Assembly (NCBI RefSeq): GCF_050589625.1
Contig: NZ_JBNGOP010000010.1
Location: 1 to 64,000 of the forward strand
Direction: 5' to 3'
Source of the DNA: Pelagihabitans sp947500445
GTDB lineage: Bacteria; Bacteroidota; Bacteroidia; Flavobacteriales; Flavobacteriaceae
Length of the DNA: 64,000 nucleotides
Within the stretch, counting starts at the first letter, position 1. Each line of letters opens with the position of its first letter. The notes beneath the pieces were generated by a model. It had not been told where the DNA came from, ran no database searches, and saw only the letters and a program-made list of their open reading frames with translations. Position numbers and translations under genes: made by a program. This document shows positions 18,012 to 28,100 of this stretch, piece by piece.

Positions 18012-19028
18012 ATGATCAGAGTACCCATAGTCCATTTTTTAATGATGCTGGCCCTCATCGCTACCGGTTGCGGCCGCCATAAAGGCAAAATGGCCCAAAC
18101 GGTTAATGAAGACGTTACCCCCGAACAAAGGAACTACCGCAATGACATGCGTGGTTTTATAAGGCAGATCAGCGCATACGCCAAGGCAAGGGATTCCAGT
18201 TTTTACGTGATACCCCAAAATGGGATCGAATTGGTCACCGATACCGGATATGCCGACGGAAGTCCCATTCTGCACTATCTCAATGCAATCGATGGAAACG
18301 GCCAGGAAAACCTGCATTACGGATATCATTCGGACAATAGCAAAACCCCAAAACGCAGTAAGGAATATATGAAGGGATTGCTTGCGGTTTCGCAGCGCGC
18401 GGGAAATACCATTTTGGTCATCGATTACTGTAGTTCGGAAAAAAAGATAGCGGATGCCTTCGACCAATCCTATAGTGAAGGCTATGTCCCTTTTGTGGCG
18501 ACGGAACGAAATTTAACGGTCATTCCCAAGTTTGGCGAACGGCGTTATCGGGAAAATACAAGAAACATCCGTTCGTTGGCCGATGCGGAGAATTTTCTGT
18601 TTTTTTTGAACTACGAACGTTTCGAAAGCAAACCGGAGGTGCTTAACGCCATAGCAAGATCGAACTATGATATTGTTTTTATCGATCTTTTTTTTCACGA
18701 TGGCACCACCTTTTCAGCAGAAGAAGTACAACGGTTGAAAACCAAGGCCAACGGCTCGGAGCGCTTGGTATGCTGCTATATGTCCATAGGCGAGGCGGAG
18801 GATTATCGCTATTATTGGAAAAAAGGATGGGCTACTAACAGGCCATCATGGTTGGAAAAAGAAAACAAAAGATGGGCGGGAAACTATAAGGTCCGGTATT
18901 GGGAGAAAGACTGGCAAGGCATCATAATGGGTAGCCAAAATGCCTACTTGGACAAAATAATCGATACCGGTTTTGACGGGGTCTACTTGGATATTGTCGA
19001 TGCCTTTGAGTATTTTGAATCAAAATAA
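18012..19028 (+). CDS. GH114-type lipoprotein (endo-alpha-1,4-polygalactosaminidase-like), Pel-like locus
   Basis: A 338-residue lipoprotein (signal with ATGC lipobox). The C-terminal half is a GH114/TM1410-type glycoside hydrolase. Visible motifs are VFIDLFFHDG, CYMSIGEAEDYRYYW with the probable catalytic Glu, and GFDGVYLDIVDAFEYF. Relatives cleave partly deacetylated galactosamine polymers, and the same fold is the hydrolase domain of PelA. The N-terminal ~130 residues are unassigned. It is the first gene of the exopolysaccharide locus, 161 bases before the PelF-type gene. A role in trimming or releasing the polymer outside the inner membrane is inferred. Confidence 0.85.
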   Translation: MIRVPIVHFLMMLALIATGCGRHKGKMAQTVNEDVTPEQRNYRNDMRGFIRQISAYAKARDSSFYVIPQNGIELVTDTGYADGSPILHYLNAIDGNGQENLHYGYHSDNSKTPKRSKEYMKGLLAVSQRAGNTILVIDYCSSEKKIADAFDQSYSEGYVPFVATERNLTVIPKFGERRYRENTRNIRSLADAENFLFFLNYERFESKPEVLNAIARSNYDIVFIDLFFHDGTTFSAEEVQRLKTKANGSERLVCCYMSIGEAEDYRYYWKKGWATNRPSWLEKENKRWAGNYKVRYWEKDWQGIIMGSQNAYLDKIIDTGFDGVYLDIVDAFEYFESK

Positions 19029-19189
19029 GGTTTTTTATAGTTCTTACGTTTATTATCCGAAAATTCGTATTAGGCATCTTGTAGATGAAACGAACACTTA
19101 CACCTAAAAAACTTTAGCATTTTAGTGCTAATGGTTTTATTTACCATTGAATCAAAGAGAAATCAAGAGGTAAACAATTACACTGACCA
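19029..19189. other. Gap inside the Pel-like locus with two small hairpins
   Basis: No gene. TTAGCA (19114-19119) pairs with TGCTAA (19126-19131), and ATGGT (19131-19135) pairs with ACCAT (19143-19147). These adjacent small stem-loops might attenuate or stabilise the transcript between the first GH114 gene and the rest of the locus. There is no U tract, so a terminator is not supported. Confidence 0.35.
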
Positions 19190-20698
19190 TTGAAACCTAA
19201 AATAAAAGTCCTTCTGATTGCAGAAGGTACGTATCCGTTCAATACTGGCGGTGTCTCCACATGGGCACACGATTTATGCAATAGGGTACGCAATAGCGAA
19301 TACTACCTTTATTCGATCAACGCGGAGGTAGAGCTCGAACCGAAATATACGCTCAGCGATTCGGTCCGGAAGGTTATTCAGGTACCTATGTGGTCTCCCG
19401 AAGAGCCCTTCGATTGCGTGGATTACGATATTAAGTACTCCGAAATTTTAAGGGCCCGCGAATTCACTTCCGAAGCGGTCATTGCAGCATCTTTTGTTCC
19501 AAATTTCAAAACCTTTATTACCCATATCTATTCGGAAAAACATTCACCCGTTACATTGAACGAGTGCTTTTACAAAATGTGGCTGTTTTTTCAGACCCAT
19601 GATTACAAAGTGGCCATGACCAGTGAAGCGGTCTGGAACGTTTTCTGTGAAACCTTGAAAACCGCGCTGCCAGAAGCGGAATTGCGCGATATGACTTTGG
19701 AGGACGTGACCACGGCAATGCGTTGGATCTATCGTTTTCTTATACCGATCGCCATCGATGTTCCCAAGGCCGACATTTCCCATGTGACCATTTCGGGTAT
19801 TGCCGTACTTCCCGCGTTATCCTTAAAATACAAGTACGATACCCCCATTTTAGTAACGGAACACGGGGTGTTCATACGCGAACGACTTATCGCCATAAGC
19901 ACTGCGGATTACTCGTACTTCCTTAAAAAAATGCTGATCCGTTTTTCGGAGTGCATCACCCGTTTGGTTTACTACCACGCCTCTAAAATTACTACGGTCA
20001 GTAAATTCAACATGGCTTGGGAGCGTTTTTATGGGGCCGATACCGCTAAAATAAGCGTTATCTATAACGGTGTGGACCATACCTTTTTTAAACCGGTGCC
20101 CAAACCGGAAGCGCTCAACGGAATTCCCACCGTAGTTGCCGCTGCACGGATTTTCGACCTCAAGGATATTTTTACGATGATCCGCACGTGCGCGGAAGTA
20201 AAAAAACAGCTCCCTACAGTACGTTTTTTAGTGTACGGAAACAAAGATGCCGTTCCGGAATATACGCTGGAATGCGAGGCGTTGATCGACGAATTGGGTC
20301 TTGAGGAACACTTTTTTCTCAAAGGATTTCACAGTAGTCCGGAAAAGTTATACGCCGAGGGCGACATATCGATACTTACGTCCATATCGGAAGGTTTTCC
20401 CTATACCGTAATCGAGTCGATGAGCTGTGGAATACCTGTGGTGGCCACCGATGTAGGGGGCGTTTCCGAAGCATTGGACGATACCTGCGGTTTTATTTGT
20501 AAACCGAAAGACGTAACGGAGATCGCCGAAAAGGTGGTACAGCTCCTTAAAAACAAAAGCCTCCGTAATTGGATGGGGGAAAATGCAAGAAACAAGATCA
20601 TAGCGAATTTTACCATCGAAAGTTTTACCAGCGCTTTCGAAAAAACATACCAAGACCTTCATACGGACCAAAACAAAATCCCTAAAAAATATGCCTAA
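19190..20698 (+). CDS. pelF: PelF-type GT4 glycosyltransferase
   Basis: Cytoplasmic glycosyltransferase of 502 residues. The N-terminus (KVLLIAEGTYPFNTGGVSTW) is the PelF/DUF3492 signature, and the C-terminal Rossmann half carries the GT4 E-x7-E motif in SEGFPYTVIESMSCGIPVV. In Pel systems PelF polymerises UDP-N-acetyl hexosamines. The first codon is TTG; no ATG precedes the conserved first strand, so TTG is accepted. It precedes the PelG-type gene by 31 bases. The gene symbol is by homology of the N-terminal signature and gene order. Confidence 0.88.
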   Translation: MKPKIKVLLIAEGTYPFNTGGVSTWAHDLCNRVRNSEYYLYSINAEVELEPKYTLSDSVRKVIQVPMWSPEEPFDCVDYDIKYSEILRAREFTSEAVIAASFVPNFKTFITHIYSEKHSPVTLNECFYKMWLFFQTHDYKVAMTSEAVWNVFCETLKTALPEAELRDMTLEDVTTAMRWIYRFLIPIAIDVPKADISHVTISGIAVLPALSLKYKYDTPILVTEHGVFIRERLIAISTADYSYFLKKMLIRFSECITRLVYYHASKITTVSKFNMAWERFYGADTAKISVIYNGVDHTFFKPVPKPEALNGIPTVVAAARIFDLKDIFTMIRTCAEVKKQLPTVRFLVYGNKDAVPEYTLECEALIDELGLEEHFFLKGFHSSPEKLYAEGDISILTSISEGFPYTVIESMSCGIPVVATDVGGVSEALDDTCGFICKPKDVTEIAEKVVQLLKNKSLRNWMGENARNKIIANFTIESFTSAFEKTYQDLHTDQNKIPKKYA

Positions 20699-20729
20699 CA
20701 CAGCACGCTGAACTCGGTCTAGCTCCCCC

Positions 20730-22337
20730 ATGCGAGAAATTAAAGAAAATATAGCCCGTACTACCGATCAATTGATCTCAAAGATCGGAAACCCCGTAAG
20801 CCCAATGGTCGTTTTGGCCGCCTTGGAGTCATTTGGCATTCGCGAAAAAGATGTTTTTAAGGATTTTGGTTTTGTCACCCTAATGGATCTTTCCAAGCAT
20901 CTTTATCAGGAACTAAAGAACAAAGATCCAAAAACACTTCAAAACGATAACGAACGGGCCAAAAAACGGCGCAAAGAAAAACAATTGCCCGTTTCAAGTT
21001 ACCTCTGGGTGAAGACACGTCTTTTTGCGCAGTTTTATCCCTTGGGCATATTTCACCTGTTGCCAATTTTTTTACAGGTGGCTGCCATCATTATTTTTGG
21101 GTACTCGTTGTGGACCTTTATCGGATTTAACATTGTGCAATCCACAGCAGTGGTAGCTGGCGTTATTTTAGGGTTGATCATTTCGGGGGGGTACGTGCAG
21201 GTTATGGGAAGGCAGGCCTCCTTTTATTGGCATCATCGGGAATATGTGAAAGCGAAAATGGTCATCGATAAAATTATCGGTTCAGGTATCAAGGGCATTT
21301 TATATACCTTTTTTGCACTGGCGTTGATCAATTTTTTTCTCTCTCTTTATCCCTCCTCTTTTGTGCTCATAACACTGTTTTATGCGCTTTTGATCGGGAT
21401 GCTCTTACTTGTAATGGCGCCTTTTCATACCATAAAGAAACGGTGGGCCATATCGTTGGCCGTAATGCTGGCCACGGGTATTGCCTTGGCCCTCCATTTT
21501 TATACTAGCTTAAACGTTTACGTGACCCACTGGATCGGAATAGCATCGGCAATATTGCTGTCAAAGGCCCTTCTGGAGTATTTTTTCATGGGTAAAAAAG
21601 CCCGAACGGTATCCAATACCACAGCGCCCAAACAGCTCATGGTCATCTATCAAAACTACCCGTACTTTTTTTATGGAATGTTGATTTACATTTTTGTTTT
21701 TATCGATCGCATTTTGGCCTGGTCGGCCGACATGATGCTTACGCGACAATTTCTATTGCTATACGAGAAAGACTATGAAATTGGGATGGACTTGGCAATT
21801 CTCATGTTTTTTATGCTTGCCGGAGTTATGGAGTACGCCATTGCGGCCTTTAGCAAGTTTATGGACGTTTACCAGTCCAACACCCCGTTCTCGGAAAGAA
21901 ACAATTTCAATCGTCGTTTTCGGTCGATGTATCGGGGCCATATTGCCATCCTTTTCATCACTGCCCTTGGTACCGCCGGACTGATCTATTTGGTAATAAC
22001 ACAACCTTGGGGATATGAAGCGCAATTCGGGGAAACCCTGAACCAGCTGAGTGTTAAGGTCTGTATTTTGGGCGGTATCGGATATTTTTTTCTGACTTGG
22101 GGGATGTTGAACAGCCTGTACCTCTTTACGCTTAACAGGCCAAAGAACGCCTTGAACGCCTTGGGTATTGCCTGTCTGGTAAATTTTGGAGTGGGTTTTT
22201 TGTTGAGCAGGTTCGTTTCCTATGAATATAGTGTATGGGGAATGTTGGTAGGCGCTCTTGTTTTTGCGGGCCTTACCATAAAGGAAACGGCCCATTTTTT
22301 TAAACGTTTGGATTATCATTATTATGCGGCTTACTAG
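20730..22337 (+). CDS. pelG: PelG-type polysaccharide transporter
   Basis: Inner-membrane protein of 535 residues with about twelve hydrophobic helices after a soluble N-terminal ~90 residues. It belongs by appearance and context to the PelG group of the MOP/Wzx-like exporters, which moves Pel polymer across the inner membrane together with PelF. The motif FIDRILAWSADMML near residue 328 is typical of PelG. The stop overlaps the start of the next GH114 gene by 14 bases. Confidence 0.87.
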   Translation: MREIKENIARTTDQLISKIGNPVSPMVVLAALESFGIREKDVFKDFGFVTLMDLSKHLYQELKNKDPKTLQNDNERAKKRRKEKQLPVSSYLWVKTRLFAQFYPLGIFHLLPIFLQVAAIIIFGYSLWTFIGFNIVQSTAVVAGVILGLIISGGYVQVMGRQASFYWHHREYVKAKMVIDKIIGSGIKGILYTFFALALINFFLSLYPSSFVLITLFYALLIGMLLLVMAPFHTIKKRWAISLAVMLATGIALALHFYTSLNVYVTHWIGIASAILLSKALLEYFFMGKKARTVSNTTAPKQLMVIYQNYPYFFYGMLIYIFVFIDRILAWSADMMLTRQFLLLYEKDYEIGMDLAILMFFMLAGVMEYAIAAFSKFMDVYQSNTPFSERNNFNRRFRSMYRGHIAILFITALGTAGLIYLVITQPWGYEAQFGETLNQLSVKVCILGGIGYFFLTWGMLNSLYLFTLNRPKNALNALGIACLVNFGVGFLLSRFVSYEYSVWGMLVGALVFAGLTIKETAHFFKRLDYHYYAAY

Positions 22338-23142
22338 TCTTTTTTACATCCTCCTTCCCCTATTGGCCCCTGCCCGGTCAAGCGCCGATGTGCCCGAGGA
22401 TAAAGGACTTTTTATCGCTTATGGAAAATTAGATCCGGAGGAAATAAAGGGATATGATCTTCTTATAGTGGAACCACAGCACTATACCGAGGCGGCCATT
22501 CGGGACTTTAAAAAGTACAACAAGCGCGTTCTGGGATATCTAAGCCTTACGGAAGTGCACCCGAGCTCGGAAAGCTTTCAAGCGCTCCGCCCATTTTTGA
22601 TCGAAGAAAATGTACACTGGGGGAGTCGGTATATCAATATTTCGGATAGCAACGCACAACAAATACTGTTACAAAGGGCCGCTTCCATATTGGAGCAAGG
22701 TTTTGATGGGCTGTTCTTGGACAACCTCGACAACGTATCGGTCTGGGGGCGTTTAACGGATAAAAAAGGGGTACTACTGCAAATGGTACAAAGCCTGAAC
22801 GAAAACCACCCGAATGCCTTTCTCGCGCAAAATTCCGGGTTGTTTTTGGCGGACGAGCTGCGGGAACGGACCGATGCAATCATTATGGAATCGGTAGTGA
22901 CCGAATACCGCTTCGACACCAAAGCATACGGGTTTCGAAAAGCGGCCGAAAAAAAACGGTTGGTGGCCGCTATCAAAAAAGCGGTTTCCAAAGGAGATCG
23001 GCCGGTTTACCTTATAGAATATGCCGACACGGCCCAAATGCGGAACAAGGTCGAAAGGGAGTTGCAGCGGATAGGTTTTCCCTTTTTTATTGCCAATATA
23101 AGCCTACAAGATGTTCCCCAGTTTAAAAAAATAAAACGATAA
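22324..23142 (+). CDS. Second GH114-type protein, PelA hydrolase-domain-like
   Basis: A 272-residue secreted protein (signal peptide ending near SSAD) made of a single GH114-like TIM barrel. Motifs: FIAYGKLDPEEIKGYDLLIVEP, RVLGYLSLTEV with a candidate catalytic Glu, GFDGLFLDNLDN, and IMESVVTEYRF. It resembles the N-terminal hydrolase domain of PelA but stands alone. The matching deacetylase is on the lipoprotein two genes downstream. It overlaps the pelG stop by 14 bases, and the next gene starts directly after its stop codon. Confidence 0.82.
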   Translation: MRLTSLFYILLPLLAPARSSADVPEDKGLFIAYGKLDPEEIKGYDLLIVEPQHYTEAAIRDFKKYNKRVLGYLSLTEVHPSSESFQALRPFLIEENVHWGSRYINISDSNAQQILLQRAASILEQGFDGLFLDNLDNVSVWGRLTDKKGVLLQMVQSLNENHPNAFLAQNSGLFLADELRERTDAIIMESVVTEYRFDTKAYGFRKAAEKKRLVAAIKKAVSKGDRPVYLIEYADTAQMRNKVERELQRIGFPFFIANISLQDVPQFKKIKR

Positions 23143-25122
23143 ATGTTGTTGTTCGATAAAATCCTTTTGGGACCCTTTAGAATTTTCCTGCTTTTTGCCG
23201 GAGTTCTTTTGGCACACCAGATTATTATAAGGCAACCCCTAACGCGTTACGGTCTTGATTATATCATGAAACGGACCATCTTTTTTGGAAGTCTTTTGAT
23301 GTTGACCATTTTTAGCTTGGTACAGCTGAACATGTACGATATTTTCTCCATTCTGTCAGTATTCCTGATCGGCCTTATCGTTTGGTACTTCGGTTTTGGA
23401 TCGATGAAACGGATCCCGGACGGCCTGCAAGCCAAAAAACGCCGTTTTTTATTGTCCTTCTTCCGGTTCATGGAGAAAAAAGTACGGCTCCGGACCCTGA
23501 TACGGCGCAATAGAAACTTTTTCTTCACCAGGAAAGTGAGTTTTGTCCTCTTGGTCGCCACCATTACATCGCTATGTACCTTTGCATCGCGGTATCTGTT
23601 CCTAAAAAACGACCTGTATACGCTATCGAGCCTTTGGATAAAGAATTTGGAACTCGTCAAAAGTTTTAACTCCAACAGCTGGTTCGGTACTACAAACGGT
23701 CTCGTAGGCGAGCTGGCCTTGATCAATTTTTATGCGAAAATTACGGGTATCAGTGAAGAAATGGCCATGCATTCCTTTGGCCTTCTGGAAGGTTTCGGCC
23801 TGTCGATCGTACTGTATTGGATCATTTTGAAATTGACGAAAGACGCGTTCATCGCCCCTATGATCAGTGTACTTTTCTTTGCCCTATTTTACAGGTACAT
23901 GCCCATAAACGTCAACCTTTTGTTAGAGCATAACTCGCTCTATCTGGCGCTGGGTTTCGCGTTGCCGGTTCTTTTGTTTTCCGCATTGCCCGAACAGGTA
24001 AAAAGCAAAAGAATGCCCTATATACTGCTTTTGACCATTGGCTATATTGCGGTGGCCTTTACCAATTTGTTCGTTGCGTTGATCTTGGTGCCGCTGTTTT
24101 TGGGCGTTGCTTTGGTGTTCAGTTCAAAAGTATTGTTGCCATACCGTTTTAAGAGCCTGATCGCATATGCCATCGGAACCGGCTTTGTGCTAGGGGTATA
24201 CGGGATCGGCTGTTATGTAAACGAAAGGTCTTTTCTCGATTTTTTACGATCGTCGCTTATTTTGGTCAACTCCTATACCTATTTCCCGCAGTTGATCGTG
24301 GTACCGGAAAAACTGGTACTCTGCTATCTGGCGTTCTGTTTTGTGGTCCTCGCCATGGTCATTCCCCTATGGAACCGAAAGCGGGAACGTTGGGGGGCCG
24401 CGCAGGTGTTCCTGATTTTTACCATGCTGTTCCTTACGCTTCGGTATTTTCAGTTTACCTGGGTCGATATCGATATGTATTACGAATCGTTAAGTCCGCT
24501 GATGGTAATCGTTCTCGGAATTTTTTTGGGAGCGGGACAGCAATACTGGAATCTTAAAATACCGGAGGACAATTATCTGAAAGGGATAACCTTAGCTTTC
24601 ATCTTTCTGGCGACCGTAGGCTTTGGTTATGCTACCAATGGTTTTTTTCAATACGATTATCGCGAAATAGATGAACTAAAGGCGGACATTCTTAAGGTGT
24701 ACGATGATCTGTCCAGTAAAAACATGCCGTATTCCTATGCCATAGTCAACCAGCAATACGGACAGTTTTTGAGTACTAACGAGCACCATTTTATCAACTA
24801 TAACGTGTTTTTGAACAATTATCCGGAACGCGACTCGGTGTATCAGATAAAAAAAGAGGACAAACGTTTTTTAGCGGAAAACCCCGATTACATTCTACCG
24901 CAGAGTGTTTTTGTTTTCATTACAAAAACAGATCCATCAGAAAGTAAATATCATTTGGCAACGCCCACAAAAACGGCTTTTAACGTGAAACGCCAATTGG
25001 ACCTTTTGGAAGAAAAAGGGCGTGAGATAGCTATTTTTTATGAAGACGAATACTTGGCGGTATACGAAATCGTAAACAAAAAAAACGCCTCCAACTTAAA
25101 CGACCTGATCTTTAACTTATGA
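23143..25122 (+). CDS. Polytopic membrane protein of the Pel-like locus, unknown (GT-C-like?)
   Basis: A 659-residue protein with roughly 12-14 hydrophobic helices up to about residue 500, an Arg/Lys-rich cytosolic loop near 95-125, and a soluble C-terminal ~150 residues. I do not recognise a named family. It is not PelD or PelE: no GAF, GGDEF or TPR region is visible. The layout of many helices plus a terminal periplasmic domain, with a loop containing FNSNSWFGTTNGLVGE, resembles integral-membrane GT-C glycosyltransferases, but no Asp-Glu type catalytic motif was identified with certainty. Its start abuts the GH114 stop and its stop overlaps the next start by 4 bases, so it is an integral part of the operon. 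Confidence 0.8.
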   Translation: MLLFDKILLGPFRIFLLFAGVLLAHQIIIRQPLTRYGLDYIMKRTIFFGSLLMLTIFSLVQLNMYDIFSILSVFLIGLIVWYFGFGSMKRIPDGLQAKKRRFLLSFFRFMEKKVRLRTLIRRNRNFFFTRKVSFVLLVATITSLCTFASRYLFLKNDLYTLSSLWIKNLELVKSFNSNSWFGTTNGLVGELALINFYAKITGISEEMAMHSFGLLEGFGLSIVLYWIILKLTKDAFIAPMISVLFFALFYRYMPINVNLLLEHNSLYLALGFALPVLLFSALPEQVKSKRMPYILLLTIGYIAVAFTNLFVALILVPLFLGVALVFSSKVLLPYRFKSLIAYAIGTGFVLGVYGIGCYVNERSFLDFLRSSLILVNSYTYFPQLIVVPEKLVLCYLAFCFVVLAMVIPLWNRKRERWGAAQVFLIFTMLFLTLRYFQFTWVDIDMYYESLSPLMVIVLGIFLGAGQQYWNLKIPEDNYLKGITLAFIFLATVGFGYATNGFFQYDYREIDELKADILKVYDDLSSKNMPYSYAIVNQQYGQFLSTNEHHFINYNVFLNNYPERDSVYQIKKEDKRFLAENPDYILPQSVFVFITKTDPSESKYHLATPTKTAFNVKRQLDLLEEKGREIAIFYEDEYLAVYEIVNKKNASNLNDLIFNL

Positions 25123-28100
25123 GTTTAAAGCATGCCATATCGCTTCTGTTGCTCGTTCTCGGCCTGGTCGGATGCCAAAGGGATATCTATAATTTTACCC
25201 AGCAATTCAACACTCCGGAAGTGAGTCGGGAACCGGCCATTATCCAATTTATAGTTGACGAAACGTCCCCAGAAAACAGGGACGAAATGGCCAATGTGCG
25301 AAAATTGGCCGATTATACGAAACTTCCGTTCGGGACCGTTCCTCTGAAAACGTTTGCAAAGGAATTTCAGGTGGGCGGTACCACACGGGTGCTATGCGTA
25401 TCGCAAACCTTGGGAATGGAGGACAAGGTGATCGACTCCCTCCAAAATTTTGTCGCAAAGGGCGGTACCCTGTTCTTTACCAAAACGATAAAGGACGAGC
25501 GCTTGGCCTTTTTGTTGGGGCTCGACCCGGCATCCAATTTTGAGACCGACAGTACCGCCTTCGGCTTCCGTTTCAACAGACCGATGCTTCCCGGCCTTCA
25601 AAATTTTAACTACGAGGGCGATAAAAGTCCACACCTCGGACTTTCACGCTACAATTTCACGGACGATACCACGGTGTTCGCCGGGGGAAGTGACAATGCT
25701 GAATACCCCTTGATCATCGAACGTCAACTGGGTAAGGGCAAAGTGGTCCAGTACAATTCCACATTGCGAATGGATAAGGCCATGCGCGGACTGTTGTTCG
25801 CCCAAGTATTGCTCGGCCTGGAAGGCGTACCGTATCCGGTAGCCAATACCGCTACCATTTTTTTGGACGATTTTCCCTCTCCGCTGTACAACATTTACAA
25901 GGAGCCCATTGCATTGGAAATGAAAAAAACGGTGGCCCAATATGTTACCGACATATGGTGGCCCGACATGAAACAGTACGCCAAGGAACAAGATATTGCG
26001 TATACGGCCTATGTGACTTTTGATTACAATACCCTGGTGACCCCTCCCTTTACCTTTAAGGAGTGGGACAAAAACAGTTTTGAAAAACAAGGGATGCTTC
26101 AGGAGAAAAGCAGTTGGCTGGGGCGCGATGTGTATGCCAGCGGGCATGAACTGGGTTTTCACGGCTATAACCATGTATCGCTGTTGGCCTCGGACTGGGA
26201 GGAACCACAGTATATGGTAACGGGGCTCCATGCCGCGGCAAAAAAGTGGAAAACCTTGGACTTTAAGGAACTTCCCGTTTCTTATGTTCCACCGTCCAAT
26301 TATATCGACAGCGTCGGTTTGGCCAAACTCAAAGCGGGCATGCCGAGCATTAAATATATCCAAAGCATATACTTTGGAGAAATCGAGGAAGGAGGGGGGC
26401 GCGAGTTCGATCCCGATCCCCTGAACGATCAATTTTTTGATTTCCCACGAATCACCAGCGGTTACGAAATAGACAAAAACGGCCTATGGGCCATGGAATC
26501 CCTTTATCTTTTTACCGGAATCTGGACACATTTCGTACACCCCGATGATGTTTTCCAGATACCGGACGAATCGAACGAAGCTACCAGTGGCCATTTTGCG
26601 TATAGAAACCCCAATAGCCTCAATTGGCGTTCGAGAAATGGAACTAAGGGACTTTTCGATCGTTTTAAGGAGCATATCGCCGATTTTAAAGAACGGCATC
26701 CGCTGGTCCGCTTTCAAAATGCCACAACATCGTCGGACATGGTACGCAATTGGCGGTATGCCTATTTTACCCATACTCGGGAAAATGGGGAATACGTGGT
26801 TTCCGGGGAAAATCTTACCGGTCAAAAGGATGGCCATTATTGGTTCATGTATGGCGATCGGGAAAATGAAAACCTTATCGATAATAGCCTTGCCGAGGTA
26901 TCCCATGTCGGTAAAACGCCCTTTTTGAACGGTTTTTTGTATACCATAGAAACTCCGGAGGCCTTTTTAAAAGTACCCGATCTACAGGCCAAGAAGCGTA
27001 AGCCGGGTATTTCCGATGAAAACATGGTTTTGGAGACGTGGCGCGCCAAAAAGCAGTTCGACCTGGACCGGAGCATACTTGCGCCCTTTAACCAAGAACT
27101 AACGCACCTAATCGCGGAAAACAAATTGAAGGAGGCAACGAACCTGATCGCGGTAAAACTCAACAGCGGAATCCGGCTGAACACCCGACAATGGCTGGAC
27201 TATGTGCAATACCTTAGTTGGCAGGAACAGGGAAATTTGATATGGGAAATGCTGGAAAAGGCCTACCAAAAAAACGGGTCGGAGCGTTTGGCGGATATCT
27301 CATGGAAAGTATCGAAAACCGTAGACTACCCCGACGCTGTTACGCGTGAAAAATGGCTTACCCGACAGGTCATGGCGGATACCGAAAACCAAGAGGTACT
27401 CGATTCCTACGTTGCGTATTTCAATACACCGGAGCGCAAAAAGCTGGTGTTAAAAGCGTTGCGAAAATTAAAAAAGATCGCCCCGAACCAAAACAATACC
27501 AAAAACTATATCGAGCATTTAATGGGCAACGACTTTGAGCAGTTATTGCCGGAGCTGAATACCATTTCGCCCTGCGACCCTTTGTATTCGGAAATGGCCA
27601 CCGCCATTGCTTGGGCCTATGCCGATAACTTTAGATATGACAAGGCATTGCAATGGGAGAAATGTAGCGGTGAAATCGACCCCGAAACCAAGAACGGTTG
27701 GTTGGTAAACACCAAGGATTTTGATCGACTGAAACGGACCGATTTTGATTTTTACCTGCAGTTATTGTTGGCCAACGATACCGAAAGGGCCATTCGGGAA
27801 ATACGTAACGAACCGGTTTGTGCCCCCGAACTCAAAAAACACGCTACCGGCATTGCCTATGCCTATGCCGATTACAAATTATATAGGGAGGCCCTGGCCT
27901 GGGGCGCTTGTAGCAACGGTGAGGTTCCGATCACCTCCAAACTCTCCTGGCGCTATGAGCTGAAGGAGTATGGGGAAGTGGAAAAGATGTATGCCGACCA
28001 TATGGCCATTCATCCGGAAGACTATAGTGCCCAATTGCATATGGCGACCCTACGTTTGTACCGGGGCGACGTTAACGGGGCGGCCGCTATTTCCGCCGCA

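Noticed and set aside
25644..26432. 262-codon minus-strand open frame
   Set aside because: Lies entirely antisense to the deacetylase part of the fusion gene, with no domain or signal; a shadow of biased codon use.
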